Source: Prochlorococcus sp. AG-402-G22
GTDB taxonomy: Bacteria > Cyanobacteriota > Cyanobacteriia > PCC-6307 > Cyanobiaceae
Assembly: GCA_003217035.1 (NCBI GenBank)
Contig: QCHV01000014.1
Location: forward strand, 1 to 46,746
DNA length: 46,746 nt
Reading direction: 5' to 3'
This document shows positions 25,020-34,952 of the stretch, in pieces (the stretch's first letter is position 1; each line of letters starts with the position of its first letter). A program made the position numbers and the translations under genes. The notes below the pieces were generated by a model. The model was given only the letters and a program-made list of their open reading frames with translations. It searched no databases and was not told the origin of the DNA.

Positions 25020-27794
25020 ATGAGTTCTGCGGCGAGGGTCACTATTTCAAGCGACGTCGTTAGCATGGATCTTGATCCAAATGAAATCTTTCCATTTACA
25101 TTGGATGATTTCCAGCTTGAGGCTATTGACGCATTGAATCAAGGCCACTCAGTAGTGGTTAGTGCTCCTACTGGTTCTGGAAAGACTTTAATAGGTGAAT
25201 ATGCAATTTATAGGGCGATTGCTCATGGGCATAAGGTTTTTTATACAACTCCTTTAAAAGCTCTTTCAAATCAAAAACTTCGAGACTTTAGGAGGCAATT
25301 TGGTCCTGAAAATGTTGGTTTGATGACTGGTGATTTAAGTCTCAACAGAGAGGCTTCCGTTGTTGTTATGACGACTGAGATATTTCGCAATATGCTTTAT
25401 GCGGAAATTGATGAAGCTGACGATCCATTGCTGGATGTAGAGACTGTTGTTCTTGATGAATGTCATTACATGAATGATTCCCAGAGAGGAACTGTTTGGG
25501 AAGAGTCGATTATTCATTGCCCTAGCTCAATTCAACTTGTTGCGCTGTCAGCAACTGTCGCCAATGCAGGACAGCTGACTGATTGGATAGAGCAAGTGCA
25601 TGGACCTACTCAATTAATCTTTAGTGATTTTCGACCTGTACCACTTAGTTTTGGTTTTTGTAGCGCCAAAGGACTACACCCTCTTTTGAATGATGCTGGC
25701 ACTGCCTTGCACCCTAATTGCAAAGTTTGGAGGCCATCAAAGAGCCATAGAAGAAAGGGACGTGTTACAAGGCCCTCTCAGCCGGAAGCTCCACCAATCA
25801 AATTTGTCATTAGCAATATTGCAAAAAGAGATATGCTCCCCGCGATTTACTTTATATTTAGTCGCCGTGGATGTGATAAAGCTGTTCATGAACTTGGGAA
25901 TATTTCTTTGATTACTGCTCAAGAACAAAATACTATTCAGGAACGTTTGAAAATCTATAAAACATCTAACCCTGAAGCAGTACGAGAGGGCCTTCATTCT
26001 GATGCTTTACTAAGAGGCATTGCCTCTCATCATGCAGGTGTATTGCCAGCTTGGAAAGAATTAATAGAGGAACTATTTCAACAAGGTTTAATTAAGGTTG
26101 TATTTGCGACTGAGACCTTAGCTGCAGGTATCAACATGCCTGCAAGATGTACTGTCATCTCGGTGTTATCGAAACGGACAGACAATGGTCATCGGCAACT
26201 TATGGGTAGTGAATTTTTACAGATGGCTGGTAGAGCGGGTAGACGAGGACTTGATTCAGAGGGACATGTAGTTACAGTTCAAAGTCGATTTGAAGGAGTT
26301 CGTGAAGCTGGCCAATTGGCAACCAGTTCGGCAGACCCTCTGGTTAGTCAATTTACTCCTAGCTATGGAATGGTTTTGAACCTCTTACAAAGGTATGATC
26401 TTGATAAATCAAGAGAATTAGTTCAAAGAAGTTTTGGATGCTATCTAGCAGGCTTAGATTTAGTTGATGATGAAGAGTTGGTTGAACAGCTAAAAGCTCA
26501 ATTACAAAAATTACAAGGTATAGCTGGTGAGGTTCCATGGCATGAGTTTGAAGATTATGAGAAAAGAAAGGGTCGTCTAAAAGAAGAGAGACGTCTTCTC
26601 CGTATTCTTCAACAGCAGGCTGCAGAGACTCTTGCTCATGAACTGACTTTGGCTTTGCAATTTGCCAGTATGGGTACGTTAGTGAGCCTAAAAGCACCTC
26701 CGTTGAGGGGTCGAATTACTCCTGCGGTAATAGTTGACAAACAAGATGGACCTGGTCACTTCCCTATGTTGCTATGTCTAACTGATGAAAATGTTTGGAT
26801 TCTGGTAACTTGTAAATCTGTAGTTAGTCTTCACGCCGAATTAAGTTGTTTAGATGTTGGATCGCTTAAGGTACCTAAGCTTTCCCGTGCAAATGAAATC
26901 ACTCATGGAGAAGAAGAAACTTTGCAGTTGGTTTTGGAGATAAATGAAGCATCCATATCAAATGATATGACTACACCTCAGTATGATTTGGCTGGTGAGG
27001 TGCTTGCTCAAGCAAAACTTGTAAAAAAGATAGAAGAAGATTTGGCACAGTTACCGGCTCATCAGTGGGGTGACCGAAAGAAATTAAAGAAGCATCGTAA
27101 ACGGATGGATGAATTGAATGAAGAGATAAATTATCGGCAACAATTGATATATCATCGCGCAAATAAGCATTGGGACACCTTTCTCTCTTTGTTAGAAATC
27201 CTTAGATACTTTTGTTGTTTAAATGACCTAGAAGCTACTGAAATAGGAAAAACGGTTGCTTCTTTGAGAGGAGATAATGAATTATGGTTAGGCCTTTGTT
27301 TGATGAGTGGCCATCTGGATGAGCTGCATCCAGCTTCTCTAGCCGCTGTTGTTGAGGCAATTAGTACTGAGATAAATCGGCCAGATTTATGGAGTGGGTT
27401 TACTCCATCAAATGAATCTATAGAAGCTCTAAATGATCTTTCTGGCATTCGACGTGAACTTTCACGTCAGCAAGAAAAATTTCACGTCGACATTCCAATT
27501 TGGTCGAATTCCAATTTGATGGGTTTGGTAGAAGCATGGGCTCAAGGTGTTACATGGAATGACTTGATCGCTAATACTTCTCTTGATGAGGGAGATGTTG
27601 TACGTATTATTCGTCGAACTATAGATTTGCTTTCACAGGTTCCTTATTGTGAGGTCATCAGCAAAGAAATCAGATCCAATGCTAGAGCCGCGTTAAAGGC
27701 AATCAATCGTTTTCCTGTTTGTGAGGCTGAAGACCTTATAAAGGATAATGAAAAGGAAAAGATTTTTAACCCTGCAACAAAAAGGGCTAGATAA
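25020..27794 (+). CDS. Ski2/Mtr4-like DExH-box RNA helicase
   Basis: A superfamily 2 helicase of about 924 residues from ATG 25020; the frame is open from a TTG at 24951. Motif I is SAPTGSGKT, motif II DECH in VVLDECHYMND, motif III ALSATVAN, and motif VI QMAGRAGRRGLD. The ~400 residues after the motor resemble the long C-terminal part of the Ski2/Mtr4 (COG4581) group, including a charged, coil-forming stretch and a last domain with DLSGIRRELSRQQEKFHVD and WAQGVTWNDLIANTSLDEGD, which resembles DSHCT. Eukaryotic relatives feed RNA to the exosome. The cyanobacterial partner is unknown. It is divergent from bioF. Confidence 0.92.
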   Translation: MSSAARVTISSDVVSMDLDPNEIFPFTLDDFQLEAIDALNQGHSVVVSAPTGSGKTLIGEYAIYRAIAHGHKVFYTTPLKALSNQKLRDFRRQFGPENVGLMTGDLSLNREASVVVMTTEIFRNMLYAEIDEADDPLLDVETVVLDECHYMNDSQRGTVWEESIIHCPSSIQLVALSATVANAGQLTDWIEQVHGPTQLIFSDFRPVPLSFGFCSAKGLHPLLNDAGTALHPNCKVWRPSKSHRRKGRVTRPSQPEAPPIKFVISNIAKRDMLPAIYFIFSRRGCDKAVHELGNISLITAQEQNTIQERLKIYKTSNPEAVREGLHSDALLRGIASHHAGVLPAWKELIEELFQQGLIKVVFATETLAAGINMPARCTVISVLSKRTDNGHRQLMGSEFLQMAGRAGRRGLDSEGHVVTVQSRFEGVREAGQLATSSADPLVSQFTPSYGMVLNLLQRYDLDKSRELVQRSFGCYLAGLDLVDDEELVEQLKAQLQKLQGIAGEVPWHEFEDYEKRKGRLKEERRLLRILQQQAAETLAHELTLALQFASMGTLVSLKAPPLRGRITPAVIVDKQDGPGHFPMLLCLTDENVWILVTCKSVVSLHAELSCLDVGSLKVPKLSRANEITHGEEETLQLVLEINEASISNDMTTPQYDLAGEVLAQAKLVKKIEEDLAQLPAHQWGDRKKLKKHRKRMDELNEEINYRQQLIYHRANKHWDTFLSLLEILRYFCCLNDLEATEIGKTVASLRGDNELWLGLCLMSGHLDELHPASLAAVVEAISTEINRPDLWSGFTPSNESIEALNDLSGIRRELSRQQEKFHVDIPIWSNSNLMGLVEAWAQGVTWNDLIANTSLDEGDVVRIIRRTIDLLSQVPYCEVISKEIRSNARAALKAINRFPVCEAEDLIKDNEKEKIFNPATKRAR

Positions 27795-27804
27795 CCATCT
27801 TAAT

Positions 27805-29205
27805 TTATTTATTGAATGGATGTGCCATGGATTTGGCATCTACTAACGAATCAAAGTCATCACCAGAGATATACCCAAGCTTTATACCTGCTTCACGTAG
27901 GCTTATTCCTAAATCATAGGCACATTGTGCTATTTTGCTGGCTTTCTCATAGCCAATTCTTGGTGACAAAGCTGTAACCAGCATCAATGATTGATTTAGG
28001 TCTTGCTCTATTTTTGTTTCGTTTGCTTCTAGACCTTCAATCAAGAATTGTCTACAGCTTTTACAGGCGTCATTTAGCAATTCAACACTTTTTAAAAGAT
28101 TAAACCCTATAAGAGGTTTATAAGCATTCATCTGTAAGTGACCCCCACTTCCTGCCAAGGTAACGGCAGACTCTAGCCCCATTACTTCCATGCAAACCAT
28201 TGACATGGCCTCGCACTGAGTGGGGTTTATCTTCCCAGGCATGATTGAGCTGCCAGGTTCGTTTGTTGGTAATTTAAGTTCTGCTAGACCAGCTCTTGGT
28301 CCGCAAGACAAGATCCGAATATCATTGACTATTTTCAATAGTGATACCGCTAACATTTTCAACTGTGACATGGCATGAACTAATCCATCATGACTTGCCA
28401 TAATTGCAAACTTATTTGGTGCTGTACTGAATGGCAAATTAGTTAGCAAGGATATTTCAGCAGCAATTTCAGCGTCAAAACTTTTGGGCGCGTTTAAGCC
28501 GGTACCAATAGCTGTACCTCCTAGCGGTAGTAAATATAATTCGCTTAAGCTTGCTTCTATTCGTTTTCGGGCCACATTCAATTGATCATGCCAGGCTGAC
28601 ACTTCTTGTCCCAGAGATAGAGGCACAGCATCTTGAAGATGAGTACGCCCAATTTTAATAATCTCACTCCAGCAAATACTTTTCTTCTGTAAGGCTTGTA
28701 TGAATAAATCCAGCTCAGGAATTAAACTTGTTTGAATCTCTTGAGCAGTAGCGATCTGAATTGCAGCTGGGAAAACATCATTTGTTGATTGAGAACAATT
28801 TACATCATCATTAGGGTGCAAAGGTATATGGCTGCCCAAAGGGTTTCCTGTAGCTTTAGAGGCAATATTGCTAATGACTTCATTGATGTTCATATTGGTT
28901 TGAGTCCCACTTCCTGTCTGCCAGACAGGTAAAGGGAATTGAGTATCATGCATCCCATCGATAATTTCACAACTAGCTTGAATGATTAAGTCTCGTTTTT
29001 TTTCATCTAGAACTCCTAATTTGCAATTTACTGTTGACGAGGCTTGTTTGATCTTTGCCAAAGCATAAATAAGTTTTAAAGGTATTTGATCACTGCCAAT
29101 AGCAAAATTAAGTAGACATCGTTGAGTTTGAGCTCCCCACAATGCATCATTTGGAACTTTTATTTCCCCAAGATTGTCATGTTCTGTTCGCGATAATTTA
29201 GTCAT
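27805..29205 (-). CDS. fumC: class II fumarate hydratase
   Basis: FumC interconverts fumarate and malate without an Fe-S cluster. The 466-residue protein of the fumarase/aspartase superfamily shows TGSGTQTNMN (97-106), HPNDDVNCSQSTND (130-143), GRTHLQDAVP with the probable catalytic His189, and the superfamily signature GSSIMPGKINP (318-328) with the catalytic serine loop. HPNDDVN and the length favour fumarase over aspartase. Convergent with the helicase (10-bp gap). It is followed upstream by purB, another member of the same superfamily, in the same direction. Confidence 0.96.
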   Translation of the reverse strand: MTKLSRTEHDNLGEIKVPNDALWGAQTQRCLLNFAIGSDQIPLKLIYALAKIKQASSTVNCKLGVLDEKKRDLIIQASCEIIDGMHDTQFPLPVWQTGSGTQTNMNINEVISNIASKATGNPLGSHIPLHPNDDVNCSQSTNDVFPAAIQIATAQEIQTSLIPELDLFIQALQKKSICWSEIIKIGRTHLQDAVPLSLGQEVSAWHDQLNVARKRIEASLSELYLLPLGGTAIGTGLNAPKSFDAEIAAEISLLTNLPFSTAPNKFAIMASHDGLVHAMSQLKMLAVSLLKIVNDIRILSCGPRAGLAELKLPTNEPGSSIMPGKINPTQCEAMSMVCMEVMGLESAVTLAGSGGHLQMNAYKPLIGFNLLKSVELLNDACKSCRQFLIEGLEANETKIEQDLNQSLMLVTALSPRIGYEKASKIAQCAYDLGISLREAGIKLGYISGDDFDSLVDAKSMAHPFNK

Positions 29206-29266
29206 TTACTTGTAGTTGAACAAAAGACTTTCACTAGCAACAAGATTATGCTGCTCGTACATAAAT

Positions 29267-30562
29267 TCAAATCTGCAATCTTTCCCATATAACATTGAGA
29301 TTGGATTGATGAACTGCTGAGCTAAAGCATTGATCTAAACCATCTTTAGAAAGCAAACTTGTAACTTTTGAATCATTTTCAAGGTTAGCCCGAAAGTTAC
29401 CTGACTCTTTATTCCAGGCTGCATGAGCATGTTTTTGTACCAATTCATATGCTTCTTCTCGACTCATGCCACTTTGTACTAGAGCTAAAAGAACTCTTTG
29501 GCTAAAAACGACACCTCCATAAATATTCATGTTCATAACCATGTTGGTTGAATAAACACCTAATCCTTTTATGACTTCGCTCATTTCTCGAAGCATAAAG
29601 TGCAGGGTTGTTGAGACGTCAGGAAGCATCATCCTTTCTATTGAGCTGTGGCTAATATCTCTTTCATGCCATAAAACAACGTTTTCCAATGCAGCGACTA
29701 CATAACTTCTAAGTACTCTGGCTAAACCGCTAATCCTCTCACTCCGGATTGGGTTTCTTTTATGAGGCATTGCAGAGCTTCCTTTTTGACCTTTGGCAAA
29801 ACTTTCTTCAACTTCAAGTACGTCGGTTCTTTGTAGATTTCTTATTTCTGTAGCAAAACGGTCTAGAGATGATCCAACTAAAGCAAGAGTTTGCACATAA
29901 TCAGCGTGTCTGTCTCTTGAAATTACTTGTGTGCTAGCCGTGTCTGGTTTTAACCCAAGGTGTGCACATGCGAGTTTCTCTATCTCAGGATTTGTATTTG
30001 CATAAGTCCCCATTGCACCACTGATTTGCCCTATAGATACATCATTTTGTAGTCTTTCAAGCCTATCTAAGTTCCGATTTGTTTCTGCCAGCCACCCAGC
30101 TAGTTTAAATCCAAAAGTTATAGGCTCACCGTGAATTGCATGTGATCTGCCAATCATTACTGTTCCCTTATGCTCTTGAGCTTTTAAGCGAATTGCACTT
30201 TGTAGCTCTTGCAATTCTTTTATTAATATTTTTAGAGAGTTTTTTAATTGAAGGGCTAGGCCTGTATCTAAGACATCACTACTGGTCATTCCGACATGTA
30301 TATAGCGCCCTGAATCCCCTACGAACTCATTTAGGTTTGTAAGGAAAGCAATGACATCATGTCTTACTTCAGCTTCTATCTCAGCGATTCGATTTTGCTC
30401 GAAGTTCGCTTTTGTTCTGATATTTGTCATTGCATCATCTGGGATTAAACCTAGCTTCCAGTTAGCTTCACAAGCTGCAAGCTCCACATCAAGCCAGGTT
30501 TGATATTTGGCTTTTTCTGTCCAAATATTCCCCATTTCGGGCAGAGTGTAACGTTCTATCAA
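29267..30562 (-). CDS. purB: adenylosuccinate lyase
   Basis: PurB cleaves SAICAR to AICAR and adenylosuccinate to AMP, releasing fumarate both times. The 431-residue product is of the short bacterial type: MIERYTLPEMGNIWTEKAKY start, GMTSSDVLDT (91-100), catalytic His141 in RSHAIHGEP, and the signature GSSAMPHKRNP (261-271). Translation starts at TTG. A small ORF lies 45 nt upstream on the same strand. The fumarate it releases is the substrate of the neighbouring fumC product, although the pairing may be accidental. Confidence 0.97.
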   Translation of the reverse strand: MIERYTLPEMGNIWTEKAKYQTWLDVELAACEANWKLGLIPDDAMTNIRTKANFEQNRIAEIEAEVRHDVIAFLTNLNEFVGDSGRYIHVGMTSSDVLDTGLALQLKNSLKILIKELQELQSAIRLKAQEHKGTVMIGRSHAIHGEPITFGFKLAGWLAETNRNLDRLERLQNDVSIGQISGAMGTYANTNPEIEKLACAHLGLKPDTASTQVISRDRHADYVQTLALVGSSLDRFATEIRNLQRTDVLEVEESFAKGQKGSSAMPHKRNPIRSERISGLARVLRSYVVAALENVVLWHERDISHSSIERMMLPDVSTTLHFMLREMSEVIKGLGVYSTNMVMNMNIYGGVVFSQRVLLALVQSGMSREEAYELVQKHAHAAWNKESGNFRANLENDSKVTSLLSKDGLDQCFSSAVHQSNLNVIWERLQI

Positions 30563-30607
30563 AAGTTGAAAAGTATTGTTCTAAAGCTTGAACTTAGAGG
30601 TTTTTGA

Positions 30608-30805
30608 TCAAGCTGACTTGAGTCTGTGATGATCGACTTCCCAATGCACATATTTACCCCATGATTGTTGTCTAACCCAGCACCTCCCTCCTTTGCAATT
30701 AATAACTTGAAAGGGGGGTAGGTCATTAGGTTGATTCTCCAATTTTGCAAAGCTGCCGGGTGGTAAAAGTGCAAGAATTTTTGTACTTTTATTTTTTGAC
30801 ACCAT
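30608..30805 (-). CDS. conserved small hypothetical protein, 65 aa
   Basis: From ATG 30805 the frame encodes about 65 residues: a Lys/Ser-rich start, then LLPPGSFAKLENQPND, then CKGGRCWVRQQSWGKYVHWE. The dense Trp, Cys, Arg and Gln pattern in the second half looks like selected protein sequence and resembles a short picocyanobacterial family I recall, with no known function. A TTG at 30868 would add 21 residues. It is 45 nt upstream of purB on the same strand, so the two may share a transcript. An overlapping frame at 30559-30774 is judged a shadow. Confidence 0.65.
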   Translation of the reverse strand: MVSKNKSTKILALLPPGSFAKLENQPNDLPPFQVINCKGGRCWVRQQSWGKYVHWEVDHHRLKSA

Positions 30806-30926
30806 GGAAAGATGTCTTTTACTAGCTAATCCCTTGCAATGGGATGATTTAGGGCTTTTGTAAGACAACTTCCTTATATTGCATGCTTAGATCTTCTAGG
30901 CAAAATTGAAAATTTGGCTAGTTCTC

Positions 30927-30954
30927 CGGTTTTTATTCGGTTTTTATTCGGTTT
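30927..30954 (+). repeat. 2.5-copy tandem repeat of CGGTTTTTATT
   Basis: An 11-bp unit CGGTTTTTATT occurs at 30927-30937 and 30938-30948, and a third partial copy CGGTTT ends at 30954. It lies 21 bp upstream of the tlyA-type gene start, in the 107... to 170-bp divergent gap. It could be replication slippage or a binding site; the one-turn-like 11-bp period would place copies on the same DNA face. Confidence 0.7.
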
Positions 30955-30975
30955 CATGCTTGTTTTCATGAAGAT

Positions 30976-32135
<1,160 letters not shown>

Positions 32136-32156
32136 TTAGATAATACTTACTTTTTG

Positions 32157-32384
32157 CTATAACTTCTTTGAATTAACAAAGGCTGGTACTGAATTGACAG
32201 TAAGGCCAGCTGCTTCTGCATCTTGAGAAAGTAAATCAGCGTCTCCAGTTGTAAGTTTTACTCTTTCTTCAGCTAGGGCATCCCATTGATCATCCTCAAA
32301 GTGAGTTTGCAGCCAGAGGATCCCATGGACACTTCTTGCTCGTATGTGAGTCCATTCTTTTGTCTTGATTAGCCAGAGGTCCAT
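32157..32384 (-). CDS. conserved hypothetical protein upstream of glnB, 75 aa
   Basis: The 75-residue frame starts at a clear ATG: MDLWLIKTKEWTHIRARSVH, then GILWLQTHFEDDQWDALAEE and an acidic C-terminus that ends near NSVPAFVNSKKL. It is soluble, Trp-rich in the first half, and has no cofactor or catalytic motif. I associate it with a picocyanobacterial family of unknown function. It lies 42 bp upstream of glnB in the same direction, so the two may be co-transcribed. It is divergent from queF with a 119-bp gap. Confidence 0.7.
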   Translation of the reverse strand: MDLWLIKTKEWTHIRARSVHGILWLQTHFEDDQWDALAEERVKLTTGDADLLSQDAEAAGLTVNSVPAFVNSKKL

Positions 32385-32503
32385 TTATGAAAATTTGAAT
32401 ATTTCTATTAGGGGGTGTAATGGATTTTTGAATTGTTATTGATGATACCGATTTCTTTTTTGCTTCTATTTGTCTATTGTTTATTTACTAGTTACAAAAA
32501 GAA

Positions 32504-32911
32504 TTGGACAATCAAAAGTCAAATTTAAAAGACCTTTCATATGGTGAGCATTTTATTGAAAATGCTGAATTGGTTTCTTTCCCCAATCCTAAGCCAGGAA
32601 GAGTATATGAAATCTCAATTGAATTACCAGAATTTACATGTAAGTGTCCTTTCTCAGGTTACCCAGACTTTGCAACTATAAGAGTTAAGTATCAGCCAGA
32701 TAAAAAAGTTTTAGAACTTAAGTCTATCAAGCTTTACATAAATAGTTTTCGCGATAGGAAGATTTCTCATGAAGCTGTTGCTAATAAGATTCTTGATGAA
32801 TTGATCTCTGCTTCTGAACCAACTTGGATCAGCTTAGAAGCAGACTTCAATCCCAGAGGTAATGTACATACAATTGTTAAGGTATCCGATGGGGTAAGAA
32901 AAGATTGCTAA
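32504..32911 (+). CDS. queF: NADPH-dependent 7-cyano-7-deazaguanine reductase
   Basis: QueF reduces preQ0 to preQ1 on the path to queuosine in tRNA. The 135-residue product is the short, single-domain type. The catalytic cysteine is Cys48 in [14 protein letters not shown] with Asp55, and the family's NADPH-binding segment is [20 protein letters not shown] (71-90). Translation starts at TTG. The gene has its own divergent upstream region and is convergent with ccs1, 6 bp away. No other que gene is in the window. Confidence 0.95.
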   Translation: MDNQKSNLKDLSYGEHFIENAELVSFPNPKPGRVYEISIELPEFTCKCPFSGYPDFATIRVKYQPDKKVLELKSIKLYINSFRDRKISHEAVANKILDELISASEPTWISLEADFNPRGNVHTIVKVSDGVRKDC

Positions 32912-32917
32912 ATACTT

Positions 32918-34201
32918 TCAACTAATTTCCTTTAATAGCTTAGGAAAATCATTTGCAAGACCCGATAAGTTTCTATTGCAAAGACCTCCAATGTGAAGAG
33001 AATTACATTCATTCTCAGATAATGCCCATAAAAACTTTGTAGATACTATGCTCATTGTTCCACCTAACATAATGATTGCAAAGCCTATGTAAACCAATGG
33101 TACTCCTGGGTCATACTTGATAATCAGACCACTGCTTGGCAAAATCTTTGAAACCCTTATTTGAAAACTACCAATATTTTCTGCTCCCCCCCCAGGATTA
33201 ACTCTTCCAATAGACTCACCTTCTTGATTGTAAAAAAATACAGGACCTTGCTCATTGGAGACTGTTAAGAATACTGGCTCACTATCTTCCTTTAATCTTG
33301 GCAATGTTACACCCCAAACCTGCTCCCCAAGTTCAGGAATGTTCTGAAGTGGGAATTGTAATTTAGGGCTATTCCCAAATTGAATTGTTATAGCAGATAA
33401 GGCCCAATCTGCTTGGTAAAGAGTTAGGCCTTTATACCTTAATGGATGATTGACGCTTACTTCAGTGTTTGTTTTTTGATTTTTAATTGGATCATTTAGC
33501 TCAAGGTTGGATATAAATTGTTCTGGTTGACCATTTGGTGACCTTTTAATTGAAAAATCATTTAATTTAATTTTTAGCTTATTCCCTCTATCAGGACTAA
33601 TCAGATTTATTGATCTACCTGGAACCACAAAATTCTCTATTCGATTTCCTGCGAATGCGCCATATGTAGAACCAATCATTAAGAAAATTAGCCCAAAGTG
33701 AACTAATGGAGGACCAAACCTTCCTATTAACCCTTTTCGAGCTGAAAGTTTTCCTGAGGCTAACCTCACTTTCCAGCCTTCTTTTAACAAATAATCTTTT
33801 AGCTTTTTTAATGCAACTGAGGTATCAGAAATATCTATAGTTTCTGATATTGTCAGTCTTTGTATTTGATTTGCTTGATTATATTCGACCCAATCTAGAG
33901 CTGATTTTAGTGTTGGCCACTGTCTTCTCCAGGTGCAAAGCATTAATGCGATACCAAGCCAAATAAGCAAAGCTAAAAACCAAAAACTTGTATATACGTG
34001 ATGCAATTGCATTTTTATTAATAGATCTCCATTAATTAATCCAAGCCAGGGATGATTTTTATAGCTCTCAAGATAGGTTTCTATAGGTTCACCTTGGGGT
34101 ATTGCTGTTCCAATTGAACTGGCCAATGCAATAGCTAATAAAAGTAAAATTGCAACTTTTAGACTAGATATCCAGTTAAGAATTATCCAAAAGGGTTTCA
34201 T
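32918..34201 (-). CDS. ccs1: cytochrome c biogenesis protein Ccs1 (ResB-like)
   Basis: Ccs1/ResB, with CcsA/ResC, forms the System II complex that delivers haem to c-type cytochromes at the p-side of the thylakoid membrane. The 427-residue protein has three N-proximal hydrophobic helices ([20 protein letters not shown], ... [19 protein letters not shown], ... [18 protein letters not shown]), a large lumenal domain and a last helix near [20 protein letters not shown]. The 'GTAIPQGEP' and '[20 protein letters not shown]' segments are typical of ResB. It starts 3 nt after the ccdA stop, so both are likely on one transcript. It is also known as ycf44. Confidence 0.94.
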   Translation of the reverse strand: MKPFWIILNWISSLKVAILLLLAIALASSIGTAIPQGEPIETYLESYKNHPWLGLINGDLLIKMQLHHVYTSFWFLALLIWLGIALMLCTWRRQWPTLKSALDWVEYNQANQIQRLTISETIDISDTSVALKKLKDYLLKEGWKVRLASGKLSARKGLIGRFGPPLVHFGLIFLMIGSTYGAFAGNRIENFVVPGRSINLISPDRGNKLKIKLNDFSIKRSPNGQPEQFISNLELNDPIKNQKTNTEVSVNHPLRYKGLTLYQADWALSAITIQFGNSPKLQFPLQNIPELGEQVWGVTLPRLKEDSEPVFLTVSNEQGPVFFYNQEGESIGRVNPGGGAENIGSFQIRVSKILPSSGLIIKYDPGVPLVYIGFAIIMLGGTMSIVSTKFLWALSENECNSLHIGGLCNRNLSGLANDFPKLLKEIS

Positions 34202-34204
34202 TGT

Positions 34205-34924
34205 TCAGACCCATTTACTAATCAAGCTCAAGAAGCCAGTTGTAAGGAAAATCATTCCACTAATAGTGGGAATCCATTTACTAATTGGACGAAGTGCTAA
34301 TAATTTAGGGATACTGCCTGCAGCTGTTCCAGCTAATAAAATCGGTATTACTTGGCCAGATCCAAAAGAGGCAAGAAGAATGATGCCAGTGATTGGTGTG
34401 CCATTTTGGGCAATCCAAGTAATAAGTACAGCCAAAACAGGAGTTGTACAAGGAGAAGAAGCCATACCAAATGCAGCTCCAGCAGCTACAGGGGCTAAAG
34501 GTTTTGGTATGTTTTTTATCCATTTATTTGGATCAGGACCAGTTGGGAAATTTAATTTGACTAATCCCAAAAGATTTAAACCCATTAAAATTGCTATTAA
34601 TGAAACCAAAATATTGAATTCAGAAGGCAACTGCCCATATATTTTCCCGAATAAGCCACTTAAAGTTCCCAGTATTACCAACGATAAAACAATGCCTCCA
34701 GAAAAAATCAAACTTCTCTGAAAAGGGCTCTCAGATCCTTTAAAACCTGCCAAATAAGCAATGGTTAGTGGCAAGAGAGATAAAGAACAAGGACCTAAAC
34801 TTGTTAGCAATCCACATATAAATACTATCGCTAAGGTTATAGGGCCTGGACTTTTTAACCCATCGCTAATTAAAAGCTCACTATTTTGAGCAAGATCAGA
34901 GATGGCCAGATTAATAAAGCTAAT
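34205..34924 (-). CDS. ccdA: thiol-disulfide transporter CcdA (start uncertain, possibly ATT)
   Basis: CcdA passes reducing equivalents across the membrane to keep apocytochrome c cysteines reduced for haem attachment. It is a multi-helix membrane protein with the paired redox cysteines in SLGPCSLSLLP and MASSPCTTPVLA. The first TTG in frame (34810) would cut off most of the first helix. In the same frame, upstream residues SDGLKSPGPITLAIVFICG look like the normal family N-terminus and continue to a TAA at 34942-34940. No ATG, GTG or TTG lies between, so an ATT (for example 34924) or a sequence change may be involved. It is 3 nt before ccs1. Confidence 0.88.
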   Translation of the reverse strand: MSFINLAISDLAQNSELLISDGLKSPGPITLAIVFICGLLTSLGPCSLSLLPLTIAYLAGFKGSESPFQRSLIFSGGIVLSLVILGTLSGLFGKIYGQLPSEFNILVSLIAILMGLNLLGLVKLNFPTGPDPNKWIKNIPKPLAPVAAGAAFGMASSPCTTPVLAVLITWIAQNGTPITGIILLASFGSGQVIPILLAGTAAGSIPKLLALRPISKWIPTISGMIFLTTGFLSLISKWV

Positions 34925-34952
34925 GATTGTCCAAGACTCTTAGGCTAATAGT

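Noticed and set aside
32140-32156. NtcA box before glnB
   Set aside because: The GTA-N8-CTA string misses the second half-site of the GTA-N8-TAC consensus.
34266-34721. 151-residue plus-strand frame opposite ccdA
   Set aside because: It is the longest antisense frame here, but ccdA is firmly supported by its cysteine motifs and helices. The antisense product shows no recognisable family.
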